A stretch of DNA of 64,000 bases from an uncultured Pseudomonadota bacterium (lineage in GTDB: Bacteria; Myxococcota_A; UBA796; JAFGLY01): assembly GCA_937912125.1 (NCBI GenBank), contig CALDOK010000193.1, forward strand, positions 1-64,000, read 5' to 3'. Shown here one piece after another: positions 1-8,860 of this stretch. The first letter of the stretch is position 1. Every line of letters begins with the position of its first letter. The translations under genes were made by a program, and so were the position numbers. The notes under the pieces are model-generated. The model saw only the letters and a program-made list of their open reading frames with translations. It was not told the origin of the DNA and made no database searches.

Positions 1-211
1 CCTGGCGGGCCCGGCGGCAGATGGTGAAGCCGTCCACCCCGGGCAGCATGACGTCGAGCAGCAGCAGATCCCAGTCCTGCTCCAGCGCCAGGGCCAGGCC
101 CTCGTCACCGTCGGCCACGCCCACAGGCGCATAGCCATGGTAGGCCAGCACGTCGCAGACCCCCATCAGGATGGCCTGCTCGTCTTCCACAACCAGGATG
201 CGAGGCTTCAT
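1..211 (-). CDS. Response regulator receiver domain, partial
   Basis: The first 70 codons of a minus-strand gene are visible; the 3' part lies beyond the left edge of the window. The translation starts MKPRILVVEDEQ and has the CheY-like receiver pattern: acidic pocket E9/D10, phospho-acceptor Asp at residue 53 in LLLLDVMLPG, and the turn that follows it. The domain receives a phosphoryl group from a histidine kinase. The output domain cannot be seen, so whether this is a DNA-binding regulator or a stand-alone receiver is unknown. The ATG is the first codon of the conserved domain, which supports the start. Family assignment is firm; the partner kinase is not in the window. Confidence 0.9.
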   Translation of the reverse strand, partial: MKPRILVVEDEQAILMGVCDVLAYHGYAPVGVADGDEGLALALEQDWDLLLLDVMLPGVDGFTICRRARQ

Positions 212-351
212 GGGGGGAGTATGGGTCCGGGGAAGCAGGCAGGGCAAGTAAACCCTGTGTAACCGGGCCACTCACCGAGGTTTCCGAACCCTTACCCGCG
301 CCCGGGACGGCCCGAGGTATCCATGGATCACACCCCCCACGGAGGCCTGTC

Positions 352-1851
352 ATGTCCACCAAGTCCCGCAACTGGATCGCCGCCCTGGCCGCTGCCAGCT
401 TCCCCGTCAGCCTCAGCATCGGCGCCGCCTGCTGCAACTACGCGGTGAACGCCGCGCTGAAGCCCGGAGCCCAGGCCGCCACCCCCAGCGCCGCGACGCC
501 CACGAGGCAGCCGCTGGCCACCGCCGCGACGCCAGTGGTCGCCCCCACCATCCCCGACGCCGACGCCTCCACCAGCCAGGACATCCGCTTCGAGAGCAGC
601 CTGGACCGGGGCGCCGTCATGGCCGGAGGCACCGGCCTGGTGCGCATGGAGCTGCGCATCGCCAGCGAGCACGAGGTCACGGACGGCGCCCGCCGCGCCA
701 CCGATCTGGTGGTCGTGCTGGACGAGTCCGGCAGCATGAGCGGCGACAAGATCGCCGACGCCAGACATGCCGCCCACGAGCTGCTGGCCCAGCTGGGCGA
801 CGAGGACCGCTTCGCCCTGGTGAGCTTCGACAGCGACGTCCAGCTGCGCATCCCCCTGGACTACGCCACCCGCGACCGCCTGCGGGCCATGACCCGGGCC
901 ATCGACGGCGTCAGCGCCGGGGGAGGCACCGAGATGCAGGCCGGCTTGGCCGCGGGGGCCGAGCAGCACCAGCCCACCACCGGCCGCGCCGCCCGCACCA
1001 TCCTGATCTCCGATGGCCTGCCCAACTCCCCCGACGGCCTGGTGGCCCAGGCCCGCAGCTTCGCCCGCAGCGAGACCCCGCTGACCACGGTGGGCATCGG
1101 CTCCGACTACGACGAGCAGCTGATGGTGAACCTGGCCGACGCCGGGACCGGCAACTTCTACTGGGTCACCCAGGGACAGGACCTGGCCGCGGTCTTCGGA
1201 CACGAGCTGAGCACAGCCCAGGAGACGGTGGCCACGGGCCTGCAGGTGGGCCTCGAGCTGGGCGAGGGCGTGGAGCTGGTGGACGCCAGCGGCTACCCCA
1301 CCCGGGTGGTGGGCGGACGCGTGGTGTTCGACGTGGGCACCCTGTACGCCAGCCAGGAGCGCAGCTTCTGGGTGACCCTGGCGGTGCCCGCCTCCACCAC
1401 CGGCGAGCGCGAGGTGGCCATGCCCAGCCTGAGCTGGCGCGCCACCGACAGCGCCGCGCTGGCCACCGTCTCCCTGGAGCCCTGCTCGGTGGAGGTGGTG
1501 CAGGAGCAGCAGCGCTTCCTGGCCAGCATCGACGCCGACGCCTGGGGCCGCTCGGTCATCGAGGAGGAGTACAACGTGCTGCGCAGCCAGGTCAGCCAGG
1601 CCGTGCAGGCCGGCGACATCGCCACGGCCCATGCCAACATCCAGGCCTACACCGCCCGCAACCGCGCCATGAACGAGCACATCGACTCCCAGGCGGTCTG
1701 GGACAACTTCGAAGAGGTGGCGGCCCTCGAACAACAGGTCCAGCAGCAGTTCGAGGGCGAGCAGCAGAGCTCGCGCCAGAACCTGTTCGCCAAGACCCTG
1801 AACAGCCTGTCCTACGGCAGCCGCCGACAGGGCCAGGCCAAGGGGTACTGA
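352..1851 (+). CDS. von Willebrand factor type A domain protein, exported
   Basis: A 499-residue protein with a hydrophobic N-terminus (about residues 8-27, ending in AACC, possibly a lipoprotein signal). A Pro/Ala/Thr-rich linker leads to a VWA domain at about 115-300. The MIDAS metal site DxSxS is intact at D124-S126-S128 (DESGSMS), with the later GGGTEM segment supplying the Thr. A beta-rich domain follows, then a probable coiled coil at about 390-470 rich in Glu/Gln. A GGAGG ribosome site stands about eight bases before the ATG. VWA proteins of this kind usually bind proteins in a metal-dependent way at the envelope; the ligand is unknown. It is transcribed away from the receiver gene on its left. 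Confidence 0.85.
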   Translation: MSTKSRNWIAALAAASFPVSLSIGAACCNYAVNAALKPGAQAATPSAATPTRQPLATAATPVVAPTIPDADASTSQDIRFESSLDRGAVMAGGTGLVRMELRIASEHEVTDGARRATDLVVVLDESGSMSGDKIADARHAAHELLAQLGDEDRFALVSFDSDVQLRIPLDYATRDRLRAMTRAIDGVSAGGGTEMQAGLAAGAEQHQPTTGRAARTILISDGLPNSPDGLVAQARSFARSETPLTTVGIGSDYDEQLMVNLADAGTGNFYWVTQGQDLAAVFGHELSTAQETVATGLQVGLELGEGVELVDASGYPTRVVGGRVVFDVGTLYASQERSFWVTLAVPASTTGEREVAMPSLSWRATDSAALATVSLEPCSVEVVQEQQRFLASIDADAWGRSVIEEEYNVLRSQVSQAVQAGDIATAHANIQAYTARNRAMNEHIDSQAVWDNFEEVAALEQQVQQQFEGEQQSSRQNLFAKTLNSLSYGSRRQGQAKGY

Positions 1852-2017
1852 TCACTCATACCGGCTGACGCAGATTCGGCTCGGATGATCGCCGAGAAGA
1901 GCGACCCGCTGTCGGCGATGAGGAGCCGCAGGCGTGGCGAGTCACGTCAAGGATCCGAAGCGTCGACAGCGGGGTGCTCGGCCGGCGAGGGCCGAGCCGA
2001 CTCAATGTCAGACGGTA

Positions 2018-3958
2018 TCAGGACCGGTCCGCGAGCCCCTCGCGGGCCAGCACCACCTGAGCGCCGCCCCCGCGCTTGGCGGCGTACATGGCCTGGTCGG
2101 CCCGGGCCAGCAGGTCGTGGCGCTCGCCGTCGTGCTCGGGGAACAGCGACACCCCGATGCTCGCGCTGACGTGCAGGCTCTGCCCCGCCACCGTGAAAGG
2201 CCGCTCCATGGCGGCCAGCAGCTTGGCGGCCACCTCGAGGGCCTGGCTGGCGGGGATGGGGGTGGGCAGCAGCACGGCGAACTCGTCGCCCCCCAGGCGA
2301 GAGACGGTGTCGGCGGCCCGCAGCTCGCCCCGCAGGCGGGTGCCCAGGGCCGACAGCAGCCGATCGCCCAGCTCGTGGCCGTAGGTGTCGTTGACTTCCT
2401 TGAAGCCGTCCAGGTCCATGAGCAGCAGGGCGAAGCCCACGCCGTAGCGCCGGCCATGCTGCCGGGCCCGCTCGAGGCGGTCCTGGAAGAGCAGGCGGTT
2501 GGGGAGGCCGGTGAGGTCGTCGTGGGTGGCCAGGTACTCGAGCTGCTCGACCCGCAGCAGCTCGTCGGTGACATCCCGGACCACCCACACCACACCACTG
2601 TCGCCCTGCTGGACCTGGATCCGCGATGCGCCCACGCGCGCCATGAAGGTGGAACCATCCATGCGGCGCATGCGCATCTCGAAGTGGCTGGGCTCGCCAG
2701 GCTCGAGCTTGGGCAGCAGCTCCCGCTCCCAGGTCTCCCACGACGCCAGCTCGGCGCAGAGGCTCACCCCCGGACGCCCGAGCAGCTCTTCGCGCTCCAT
2801 GCCGAAGGAGCCGAGCACCACGCGGTTGCACTCGCTGACGGTGCCGCTGGAGTCCAGCACGAGGATTCCCTCGGACACACTCTGGAACAGCGCCTGCTGG
2901 AAGGCCCCCGCCCGGCGCAGCCGGCGCTCGAGCTGGGCCTGGGCGGTGACGTCCCGCACCAGGGCGGCCAGGCTCTGGACCTGCCCGTCATCGCCGAGGA
3001 CCGGGTGCAGCGCCACCTCACGGATGCGGTCACCCAGCTGCTCGAGGTAGGTGGTGGGGCGGCCGGACTCGACCACCTCAGCGGCCTTCTGGCTGCGGCT
3101 GACCACGAGCTCGGGGGGGAAGAGATCCTCGGCACTCTGGCCCACCACCTGGTCGATGGGCCGATCCAGCCAGCCCGCCACCCGCTGGTTGCACGCCAGC
3201 ACGCGGTGATCCAGGCCGAACAGCACCGCGTGTTGCTCAGAGGCGTCGAGCAAGGCCCGCAACCGGGCCTGGCTGTGGCCCAGGCGGGTGACCTGGTCGC
3301 TCAGCTCCTTGGTGCGACGGCCCACGGACTGCTGCAGCTTGCCCGCCACCGCCCGCAGCTCGTCCTCGACCCGCTTGCGCACCAGGGCGATGCTGGCGTG
3401 CTGGAGCAGGGCTTCGACCGAGGCCACCTCGACCTCGGACAGGGGCTGGGCCGCCAGGATGGCCACAGAGCCCAGCAGCTGGCGCTCGTGCACCAGGCCC
3501 ATGGCGTAGCAGGCCTGGATCTTCCACAGCGCCTGGAAGTCACGGCTGAGCTCGGCCGTGACCTGATCGCAGCTCAAGCCGCTCAGGCCGCTCCGGACCA
3601 AGTGCAGGCGGGGCTCGAGCAGGCGCTTGTGACGACCGTCGTGACAGGCGATGTCGTAGCCGTAGGCGCTGCTGGTGAGCAGCCTCTCGAGGGCCGCCAC
3701 CGTGTCGGGCGGGCCGCAGAAGGCTTCTGGGTGGAACAGGGTGACCCGCTGATCGAAGGCCGCCACCACCACCAGCGCCGCGGGGAAGGGCTCCCGCAAC
3801 AGCTGCCCGATGCGCTCGTACAGGCCAGCGCCCGCCGTGGGCGCAGCCCCCATGGCCAAGGCGGCCCGGTTGAGGAACGCCAGCGCTTCGGGCCCGGTGC
3901 GGAGGGGCACGCCGGAGCCTTCCTCGGCTGTGGTCCAGGGCTTGTTCGAGGAGGACAT
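2018..3958 (-). CDS. GAF-PAS-PAS-GGDEF diguanylate cyclase
   Basis: A 646-residue soluble signalling protein predicted to make cyclic di-GMP from two GTP. A GAF-like domain lies at about 40-190, a short coiled coil (RRTKELSDQVTRL) at about 205-235, two PAS domains at about 235-345 and 350-470, and a GGDEF domain at about 475-640. The signature GGDEF is intact at 556-560, so catalysis is likely. An RxxD inhibitory site (RAAD) sits exactly five residues before it, so product feedback inhibition is expected. There is no membrane segment; sensing is presumably cytoplasmic, with ligands of the GAF and PAS domains unknown. A second cyclase follows upstream on the same strand. Confidence 0.93.
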   Translation of the reverse strand: MSSSNKPWTTAEEGSGVPLRTGPEALAFLNRAALAMGAAPTAGAGLYERIGQLLREPFPAALVVVAAFDQRVTLFHPEAFCGPPDTVAALERLLTSSAYGYDIACHDGRHKRLLEPRLHLVRSGLSGLSCDQVTAELSRDFQALWKIQACYAMGLVHERQLLGSVAILAAQPLSEVEVASVEALLQHASIALVRKRVEDELRAVAGKLQQSVGRRTKELSDQVTRLGHSQARLRALLDASEQHAVLFGLDHRVLACNQRVAGWLDRPIDQVVGQSAEDLFPPELVVSRSQKAAEVVESGRPTTYLEQLGDRIREVALHPVLGDDGQVQSLAALVRDVTAQAQLERRLRRAGAFQQALFQSVSEGILVLDSSGTVSECNRVVLGSFGMEREELLGRPGVSLCAELASWETWERELLPKLEPGEPSHFEMRMRRMDGSTFMARVGASRIQVQQGDSGVVWVVRDVTDELLRVEQLEYLATHDDLTGLPNRLLFQDRLERARQHGRRYGVGFALLLMDLDGFKEVNDTYGHELGDRLLSALGTRLRGELRAADTVSRLGGDEFAVLLPTPIPASQALEVAAKLLAAMERPFTVAGQSLHVSASIGVSLFPEHDGERHDLLARADQAMYAAKRGGGAQVVLAREGLADRS

Positions 3959-4049
3959 TTGGGCACCAGGATGAATGGCGTACAGCCTAACCTCTCAGCA
4001 TCTCGGACGGCCGCGGCGCCCCACTCCCCAGCCAGGCACGCCAGCGAGC

Positions 4050-5468
4050 TCAGCCCACCAGCCCCAGCTCCTCGAAGAGCTGGGTCACTCCCAGCATACG
4101 CTCGCCGTGGTGGACCATCAGCCGGTTCCGGCCCGTCTCCTTGGCCCGGTACAGGGCCGCATCCGCCGAGCTGACCAGCTCCTCTGCCTGACTGGCAGCG
4201 GCGTTGGGCCAGGTGACCACGCCCATGCTCATGGTGACCTGCAGGACCTTGTCCTGCCAGGTGGTCTGCATGGCCTCCACGCTGCGGCGAAGCCGCTCGC
4301 CGAGCCGGGCGGCGTCGGCCAGCCCGGTGCCGGGGGCCACCACCAGAAACTCCTCCCCGCCGTAGCGGCACAGCACATCACCCGCCCGGATGGCGCCCTC
4401 GATGGTGCGGGCGACCCGCCGCAGCACCTCGTCGCCCGCGTCATGGCCCCAGGTGTCGTTGAAGCGCTTGAAGTGGTCCACGTCCACCAGCAGGGCGCTC
4501 ACAGGCACACCGTGGCGCACCGAACGGGAGAACTCCTCCCGCAGCCGCTTGATGCCGAAGCGGCGGTTGAGCACGCCGGTGAGTTCGTCGATGGCCGCCA
4601 GCTCCTTCATGCGCTGGTTGAGCGCCGCGGTGTGCAGGTAGGCGGCCGCGTGGCTTCGGAGATCGTCGATCAGCTCGAGCACGTCCTTGGAGGGTTGTTC
4701 TTTGCTGCAGCCCAGCAGCACCAGGCCCACCACCCGCTGCTGGAAGATCAGGGGCACCAAGGCCACGGCACGCGGGCGCAGGCTGCCCAGGGGCGTGCTG
4801 CTGCTCACCCAGTCCAGACCCTCACGCTCGGGGGAGACCACATGCACCGCGCCGCGATCCAAGGCCACGGTCACCGCCCCCAGCTTGGTGTCCAGGACGT
4901 TGGGGAGCTCATCGCTCTGGTCCTGGCCCACCGAGGCGCGGAGCTTCAGCTCGTCGCCCTCCTCCACCCACAACAGGCCGATGCTGGCGCTGCTGGCGTC
5001 GCACAGAGACTCGAGCACGGCCTGGGCAACATCGCTCAGCTCTCCCAGGCCTCCCAAGCGCTCGAGGAGCGCATGCACGCTGCCGTCTCGGCCCATGCGG
5101 GTGGCGATGGCGTCCAGCATGGTGTTGAAGGCCAGCGCCGTCTGGCCGATGCCGTCCTGACTGCTGTCGTCCAAGTGCAGCCCCTGAGCGCAGTCCAAGC
5201 CCTTGCAGTCCGCAGCCGCCATGTGGGAGTTCACCTCACCCATGGCGTGGACCAGCCGCTCCAGGGCACGGGACACCACCAGAGAGAACAGCCCGTAGTT
5301 CACCGCGCCCACCAGCAGGCCCGCGCCCAGGCACATGGCGAAGAACAGGGGCGAGAGCGCGCCGGGCGCATCCAGCACCACCCGCGCGAACACCGGAAAC
5401 ACCAGCCCGACCCCAGCCCCGAACCCCAGCATGGACCACAACAGGTTCAAAAAGACGCTCTTCTTCAC
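4050..5468 (-). CDS. Membrane diguanylate cyclase (2TM-HAMP-GAF-GGEEF)
   Basis: Predicted c-di-GMP synthase anchored in the inner membrane. Two transmembrane segments occupy about the first 65 residues, followed by a HAMP-like linker, a GAF domain at about 125-270 and a GGDEF-family domain at about 290-465. The active-site variant GGEEF is present and an RxxD (RAGD) inhibitory site stands five residues before it. The reading frame is open further upstream, to 5525, but the GTG at 5468 is preceded by GAGGGAG and starts directly at the first membrane helix (VKKSVFLNLLW), so I prefer it. The product is then 472 residues. It neighbours another cyclase, but about 90 bp separate them, so an operon is not certain. 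Confidence 0.9.
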   Translation of the reverse strand: MKKSVFLNLLWSMLGFGAGVGLVFPVFARVVLDAPGALSPLFFAMCLGAGLLVGAVNYGLFSLVVSRALERLVHAMGEVNSHMAAADCKGLDCAQGLHLDDSSQDGIGQTALAFNTMLDAIATRMGRDGSVHALLERLGGLGELSDVAQAVLESLCDASSASIGLLWVEEGDELKLRASVGQDQSDELPNVLDTKLGAVTVALDRGAVHVVSPEREGLDWVSSSTPLGSLRPRAVALVPLIFQQRVVGLVLLGCSKEQPSKDVLELIDDLRSHAAAYLHTAALNQRMKELAAIDELTGVLNRRFGIKRLREEFSRSVRHGVPVSALLVDVDHFKRFNDTWGHDAGDEVLRRVARTIEGAIRAGDVLCRYGGEEFLVVAPGTGLADAARLGERLRRSVEAMQTTWQDKVLQVTMSMGVVTWPNAAASQAEELVSSADAALYRAKETGRNRLMVHHGERMLGVTQLFEELGLVG

Positions 5469-5627
5469 CAGGGAGTCTCCCTCATCGCCACAGGTTCGCC
5501 GGACGGACCACAGGGTCCTCTCCATCTGTCGGCCACAGGGGGGCGCTGCTGGAGAAAAACTGTGTCAAAGTTCGTCATAGACACGATCGCAGCACCCAGG
5601 CAGCCCGCACACCGGTCCTGGAAGGGC

Positions 5628-7061
5628 TCAGATGGCGCGAGCGGGGGCTCGCCGCCGCAGGGCCACGGCGGAGACCAGCAGACCCAGCAGGCCGCCGAGG
5701 CCCTGCGGCACGCGACCTTGGCTGCAGCGGGCCGACCGTGAAGCCATAGGAGACTCCGCGGCCTGGGGAGTGACCACCCCAGCGGAGGGAAGCGCGTCGC
5801 CGATCTCGATCCAGGACGGGCTCATCCAGATCCACTCATCGTCGTCCGAGCCCTTGTCGTCACAGACGCTCAAGTGGCGCTCGCCGTAGAAATCCAGCCC
5901 GTCCAGGCGCAGCGCCACGTAGACCCAGGCCGGGAGATCGGCCGCATGGATCTCGAGGGAATAGCCCAAGGTGCCGGTGCGCTCGAGGGTCCAGGCGCCA
6001 TCCGGCCCCACCAGCAACACCTCCCGCACGCTGTCCCCCACGGCGCCCGGCACCGTCACGACGACCTCGAGGGCCCTGTCCTCTGGAACCACCAGCTCGG
6101 AGCCCAGCCCACCCAGGTGGCTGCCCCCCGCCCAGAACTCCAGGTCCACCGCGATCATGGGTCCGCTGGTGGCGTAGGCCCGCCCCTCCACCATGGCGTC
6201 GTGGACAGCACTGCGGTCCAGCGGCTCGCCATCGGGCAGCACCAGCACCGACAGGCCGCCGGAGGTGGCGTGCGTGGCCCCCCCCGGTCGGCAGAGGTCG
6301 CCAGGGGTGGTGTTGTGGCCGTCCGTACCCGCCATGAAGGCGAAGCGCCGGGCCAGCCCGTCGGGGTCCATGGCGTAGGCTGCGGTGCCTGTGGGCTCCA
6401 CGGGCTGCACCGGTGGGTCCCAGTCTTCCAAGACCCCGCCCAGGCTGCTGCCCCAGGCCGAGTATACCTCCACCGCCACCTCGTGATCCTCGTCCCAGCA
6501 GGAGAAGTCCACCGGCATGGGAGCCTCGAGGGAGGGGTGGTGGGGCACCATCAGCACCGGGCCGAAGCGCTCGTCTACGCCAGCCAGCCAGGCGGCGATC
6601 TGATCGCAGGACTCCACCTCCACGATGCCGGATTCGATGGGCATGGTGTCCTCGAGGCGCAGATCCTCCAGCTGCTCGTCGTCGCCGAACAGGTAGATGT
6701 TGCGGTGGCCCAAGGGCTCCCCTCGGAACCTGAACCACACCTCTGCGGCTGGGATCAGCAGGGGTCCTTCCAGCTCGGACCACTCCAGGATCGCCTCGAG
6801 CTCCCTGTCGAAGTCTTCCTCGTCGGCCCCCAGCGGACCGTTGACGTGATCGGCCAGCGCCAGCCAGTCCAGGCCCTGCTCCGCGGCTAGCACCGGCACG
6901 TCCTCGAAGGCGCCGCAGTGCCTCTCGCCCCCCAGGTCCGAGGAGCAGCCATCCTTGGACACCCCCGTGTGGACATGGGGATCGCCGAAGTAGAACGAGC
7001 TCCCGCGGAAGCTCTCCGCGGCATGCCCGACCAGGACCAGGGACAAGACAAACCAGTGCAT
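5628..7061 (-). CDS. Exported PHP-type metallophosphoesterase-like protein (DUF3604-like)
   Basis: A 477-residue protein with a signal peptide (MHWFVLSLVLVGHAAES). The mature part opens with YFGDPHVHTG, an HxH metal-binding pair, followed by ALADH and later a MVPHHPSLE segment and a GTDGHN motif. These are the ordered histidine/aspartate motifs of the PHP hydrolase fold and match DUF3604-type exported members. The substrate cannot be read from the sequence. The C-terminus has a Cys, a hydrophobic glycine-rich helix and a final Arg cluster (ALRRRAPARAI), resembling the MYXO-CTERM class of sorting tails. That suggests surface anchoring and is inference. It is divergent from the FG-GAP lipoprotein at 7292. 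Confidence 0.78.
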   Translation of the reverse strand: MHWFVLSLVLVGHAAESFRGSSFYFGDPHVHTGVSKDGCSSDLGGERHCGAFEDVPVLAAEQGLDWLALADHVNGPLGADEEDFDRELEAILEWSELEGPLLIPAAEVWFRFRGEPLGHRNIYLFGDDEQLEDLRLEDTMPIESGIVEVESCDQIAAWLAGVDERFGPVLMVPHHPSLEAPMPVDFSCWDEDHEVAVEVYSAWGSSLGGVLEDWDPPVQPVEPTGTAAYAMDPDGLARRFAFMAGTDGHNTTPGDLCRPGGATHATSGGLSVLVLPDGEPLDRSAVHDAMVEGRAYATSGPMIAVDLEFWAGGSHLGGLGSELVVPEDRALEVVVTVPGAVGDSVREVLLVGPDGAWTLERTGTLGYSLEIHAADLPAWVYVALRLDGLDFYGERHLSVCDDKGSDDDEWIWMSPSWIEIGDALPSAGVVTPQAAESPMASRSARCSQGRVPQGLGGLLGLLVSAVALRRRAPARAI

Positions 7062-7291
7062 CTCGGCTTCTCCCGCAGCTCACAGGCAGCGGGCGCAGCG
7101 GTGGCGTCGCGCGACGCGGGGGATCGCGCGGGAGACACCGGCCACGCCGGCTGCGCCGACGCTCGGCCCCCTGGGGTCACCCCCGATGGGTGGTGGGGAC
7201 TCGTAGGGTTGTTCGCGGCAGCGGCCCAGGGTGTGACCGGTTTTCTGCCCAGCCCCGCCGACGAGGTCGCGCAGCCTGCTATCCTCCAGCC

Positions 7292-8857
7292 ATGTCCCTC
7301 CCCTCGAGCGCCCGGCACCTCCCCGTGGCGGCCCTGCTGGGCCTGGTGTCCTGCTACACCAGCCACGACTGGGACGTAGACGGCTTCGACGCCGGCGAAG
7401 ACTGCGACGACGGCGACGCCTCGATCCATCCTGGCGCCGAGGAGACCTGCGACGACGGTCTGGACAACAACTGCGACGGGCTGGTGGACGAGTGCTGCGG
7501 ACTGCTGGACCTGGGCAGAGCCGACGCGGTGTTCTCGGGCCCCTCCCAGACCAGCAAGGCGGGCAGCAGCCTGAACGGCGGCGAAGATCTCGATGGTGAC
7601 GGCATCCCCGACCTACTCATCGGAGCGCCACACGCCTTGGACCTGCGCGGTGCGGTCTACCTGATCTCCGGGAGCAACGTGCGGAACAGCGCCCTGCCGG
7701 GGAACGCTGCGGTGCTCCACGGCGGGCTGCTGGGTGCGCGGGCGGGCACGTCCGTGGCCAGCGTAGGTGACTTCGACGGCGATGGTCAGGCCGACCTGCT
7801 GGTGGGAGCGCCAGGCGCCGGGAACAAGACCGAGGGGGCCGCCTTCCTGGTGCTCGGCCCCGTCACCGACAGCCTCTCCCTGGACGACGCCGACGCCACC
7901 TGGACCAGCCCGACCACCGGGGCGCACATGGGCCTCGCGGTGGCGGGGGGAGAGGACCTCGACGGCGACGGCCGGAGCGAGATCCTGCTGGTCGCTGGCG
8001 GTGAGGAGGGCGACGAAGCCAGCGTCGGCGGGGCCTACCTGGTCTACGGTCGGGCGCGAGACGGCGACAGCCTGCCCCACGCAGCGGAGGATCTCGAGCT
8101 CGATCTGAGCGCCGACACCGACCGCAAGCCCGCGGCGGCCGCCATGGCGGGGGACGTGGACGGCGACGGCTTCACGGAGGTGCTGGTGGGCCTACCCGGA
8201 CGCAGCCCGGAGGAGTGCGGCATCGCCCGGCTGATCCTGGGCCCCGAGCTGGACACCCGGTACGACTTCCAGGCGAGCGTCTGTGAGTCCTCGGGCCAGA
8301 ACGGCGGCGTGGGCACCCAGGTCGCAGGGGCGGGGGACGTGGACGCCGATGGCTACGACGACATCCTGGTGGGGGCGCCAGCGGACAGCACCTACACGAC
8401 CCTGGCCGGCCGCGTGTACCTGGTGCTGGGGTCAGCCGAAGATCTCGATCCCGATCTCGGCGAGGCCCCCGCAAAGCTCGAGGGCGAGCGCGCATACCAC
8501 CGCGCTGGGGTCGCAGCCGGACCCGGCGATGTCAACGGGGATGGCAAGGACGACATCCTGGTGGGCGCGAGCAACCTGCGGCAGGAAGACGGGAGCATGA
8601 CCGGCGCGGCCTACCTGGTGTACGGCCCCGCCACTGGCGCCCTCTCCATCGCCCACCTGATCGACCTGGGGGACGCCGAGCTGCGCATGCTGGGCGAGGG
8701 GGACGAAGATCAAGCCGGGTACAGCCTGTCAGGCGCAGGGGACATCGACCAGGACGGCCTGGTGGACTTCCTGATCGGGGCGCCGGGGCACGGGTCCGGG
8801 AACCTGACCGAGCAGGGCGCCGCCTATCTGGTCCTGGGCCAGGACTGTGTGGAGTAG
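7292..8857 (+). CDS. FG-GAP repeat lipoprotein with MopE-type metal-binding motif
   Basis: A 521-residue predicted lipoprotein. The start at 7292 gives a signal peptide with lipobox LVSC; earlier in-frame starts would add an implausible tail. Directly after the Cys is a D/C-rich stretch with EDCDDGD and DNNCDGLVDE, the pattern of the MopE putative metal-binding motif common in myxobacterial surface proteins. About seven FG-GAP beta-propeller blades follow, each carrying a calcium-loop motif such as DLDGDGIPDLLIGAP, DFDGDGQADLLVGAP, DVDADGYDDILVGAP or DVNGDGKDDILVGAS. This is an integrin-alpha-like propeller, probably involved in adhesion or ligand binding on the outer surface; no partner is evident. 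Confidence 0.9.
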   Translation: MSLPSSARHLPVAALLGLVSCYTSHDWDVDGFDAGEDCDDGDASIHPGAEETCDDGLDNNCDGLVDECCGLLDLGRADAVFSGPSQTSKAGSSLNGGEDLDGDGIPDLLIGAPHALDLRGAVYLISGSNVRNSALPGNAAVLHGGLLGARAGTSVASVGDFDGDGQADLLVGAPGAGNKTEGAAFLVLGPVTDSLSLDDADATWTSPTTGAHMGLAVAGGEDLDGDGRSEILLVAGGEEGDEASVGGAYLVYGRARDGDSLPHAAEDLELDLSADTDRKPAAAAMAGDVDGDGFTEVLVGLPGRSPEECGIARLILGPELDTRYDFQASVCESSGQNGGVGTQVAGAGDVDADGYDDILVGAPADSTYTTLAGRVYLVLGSAEDLDPDLGEAPAKLEGERAYHRAGVAAGPGDVNGDGKDDILVGASNLRQEDGSMTGAAYLVYGPATGALSIAHLIDLGDAELRMLGEGDEDQAGYSLSGAGDIDQDGLVDFLIGAPGHGSGNLTEQGAAYLVLGQDCVE

Positions 8858-8860
8858 CCC

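Noticed and set aside
328..1734. Long minus-strand frame opposite the VWA gene
   Set aside because: Low-complexity Gly/Ala/Val/His translation typical of the antisense of a G+C-rich gene; the plus-strand frame has a real VWA domain.
1934..4174. Long plus-strand frame over the GGDEF gene
   Set aside because: Antisense shadow: repetitive His/Gln/Leu composition and no family features.
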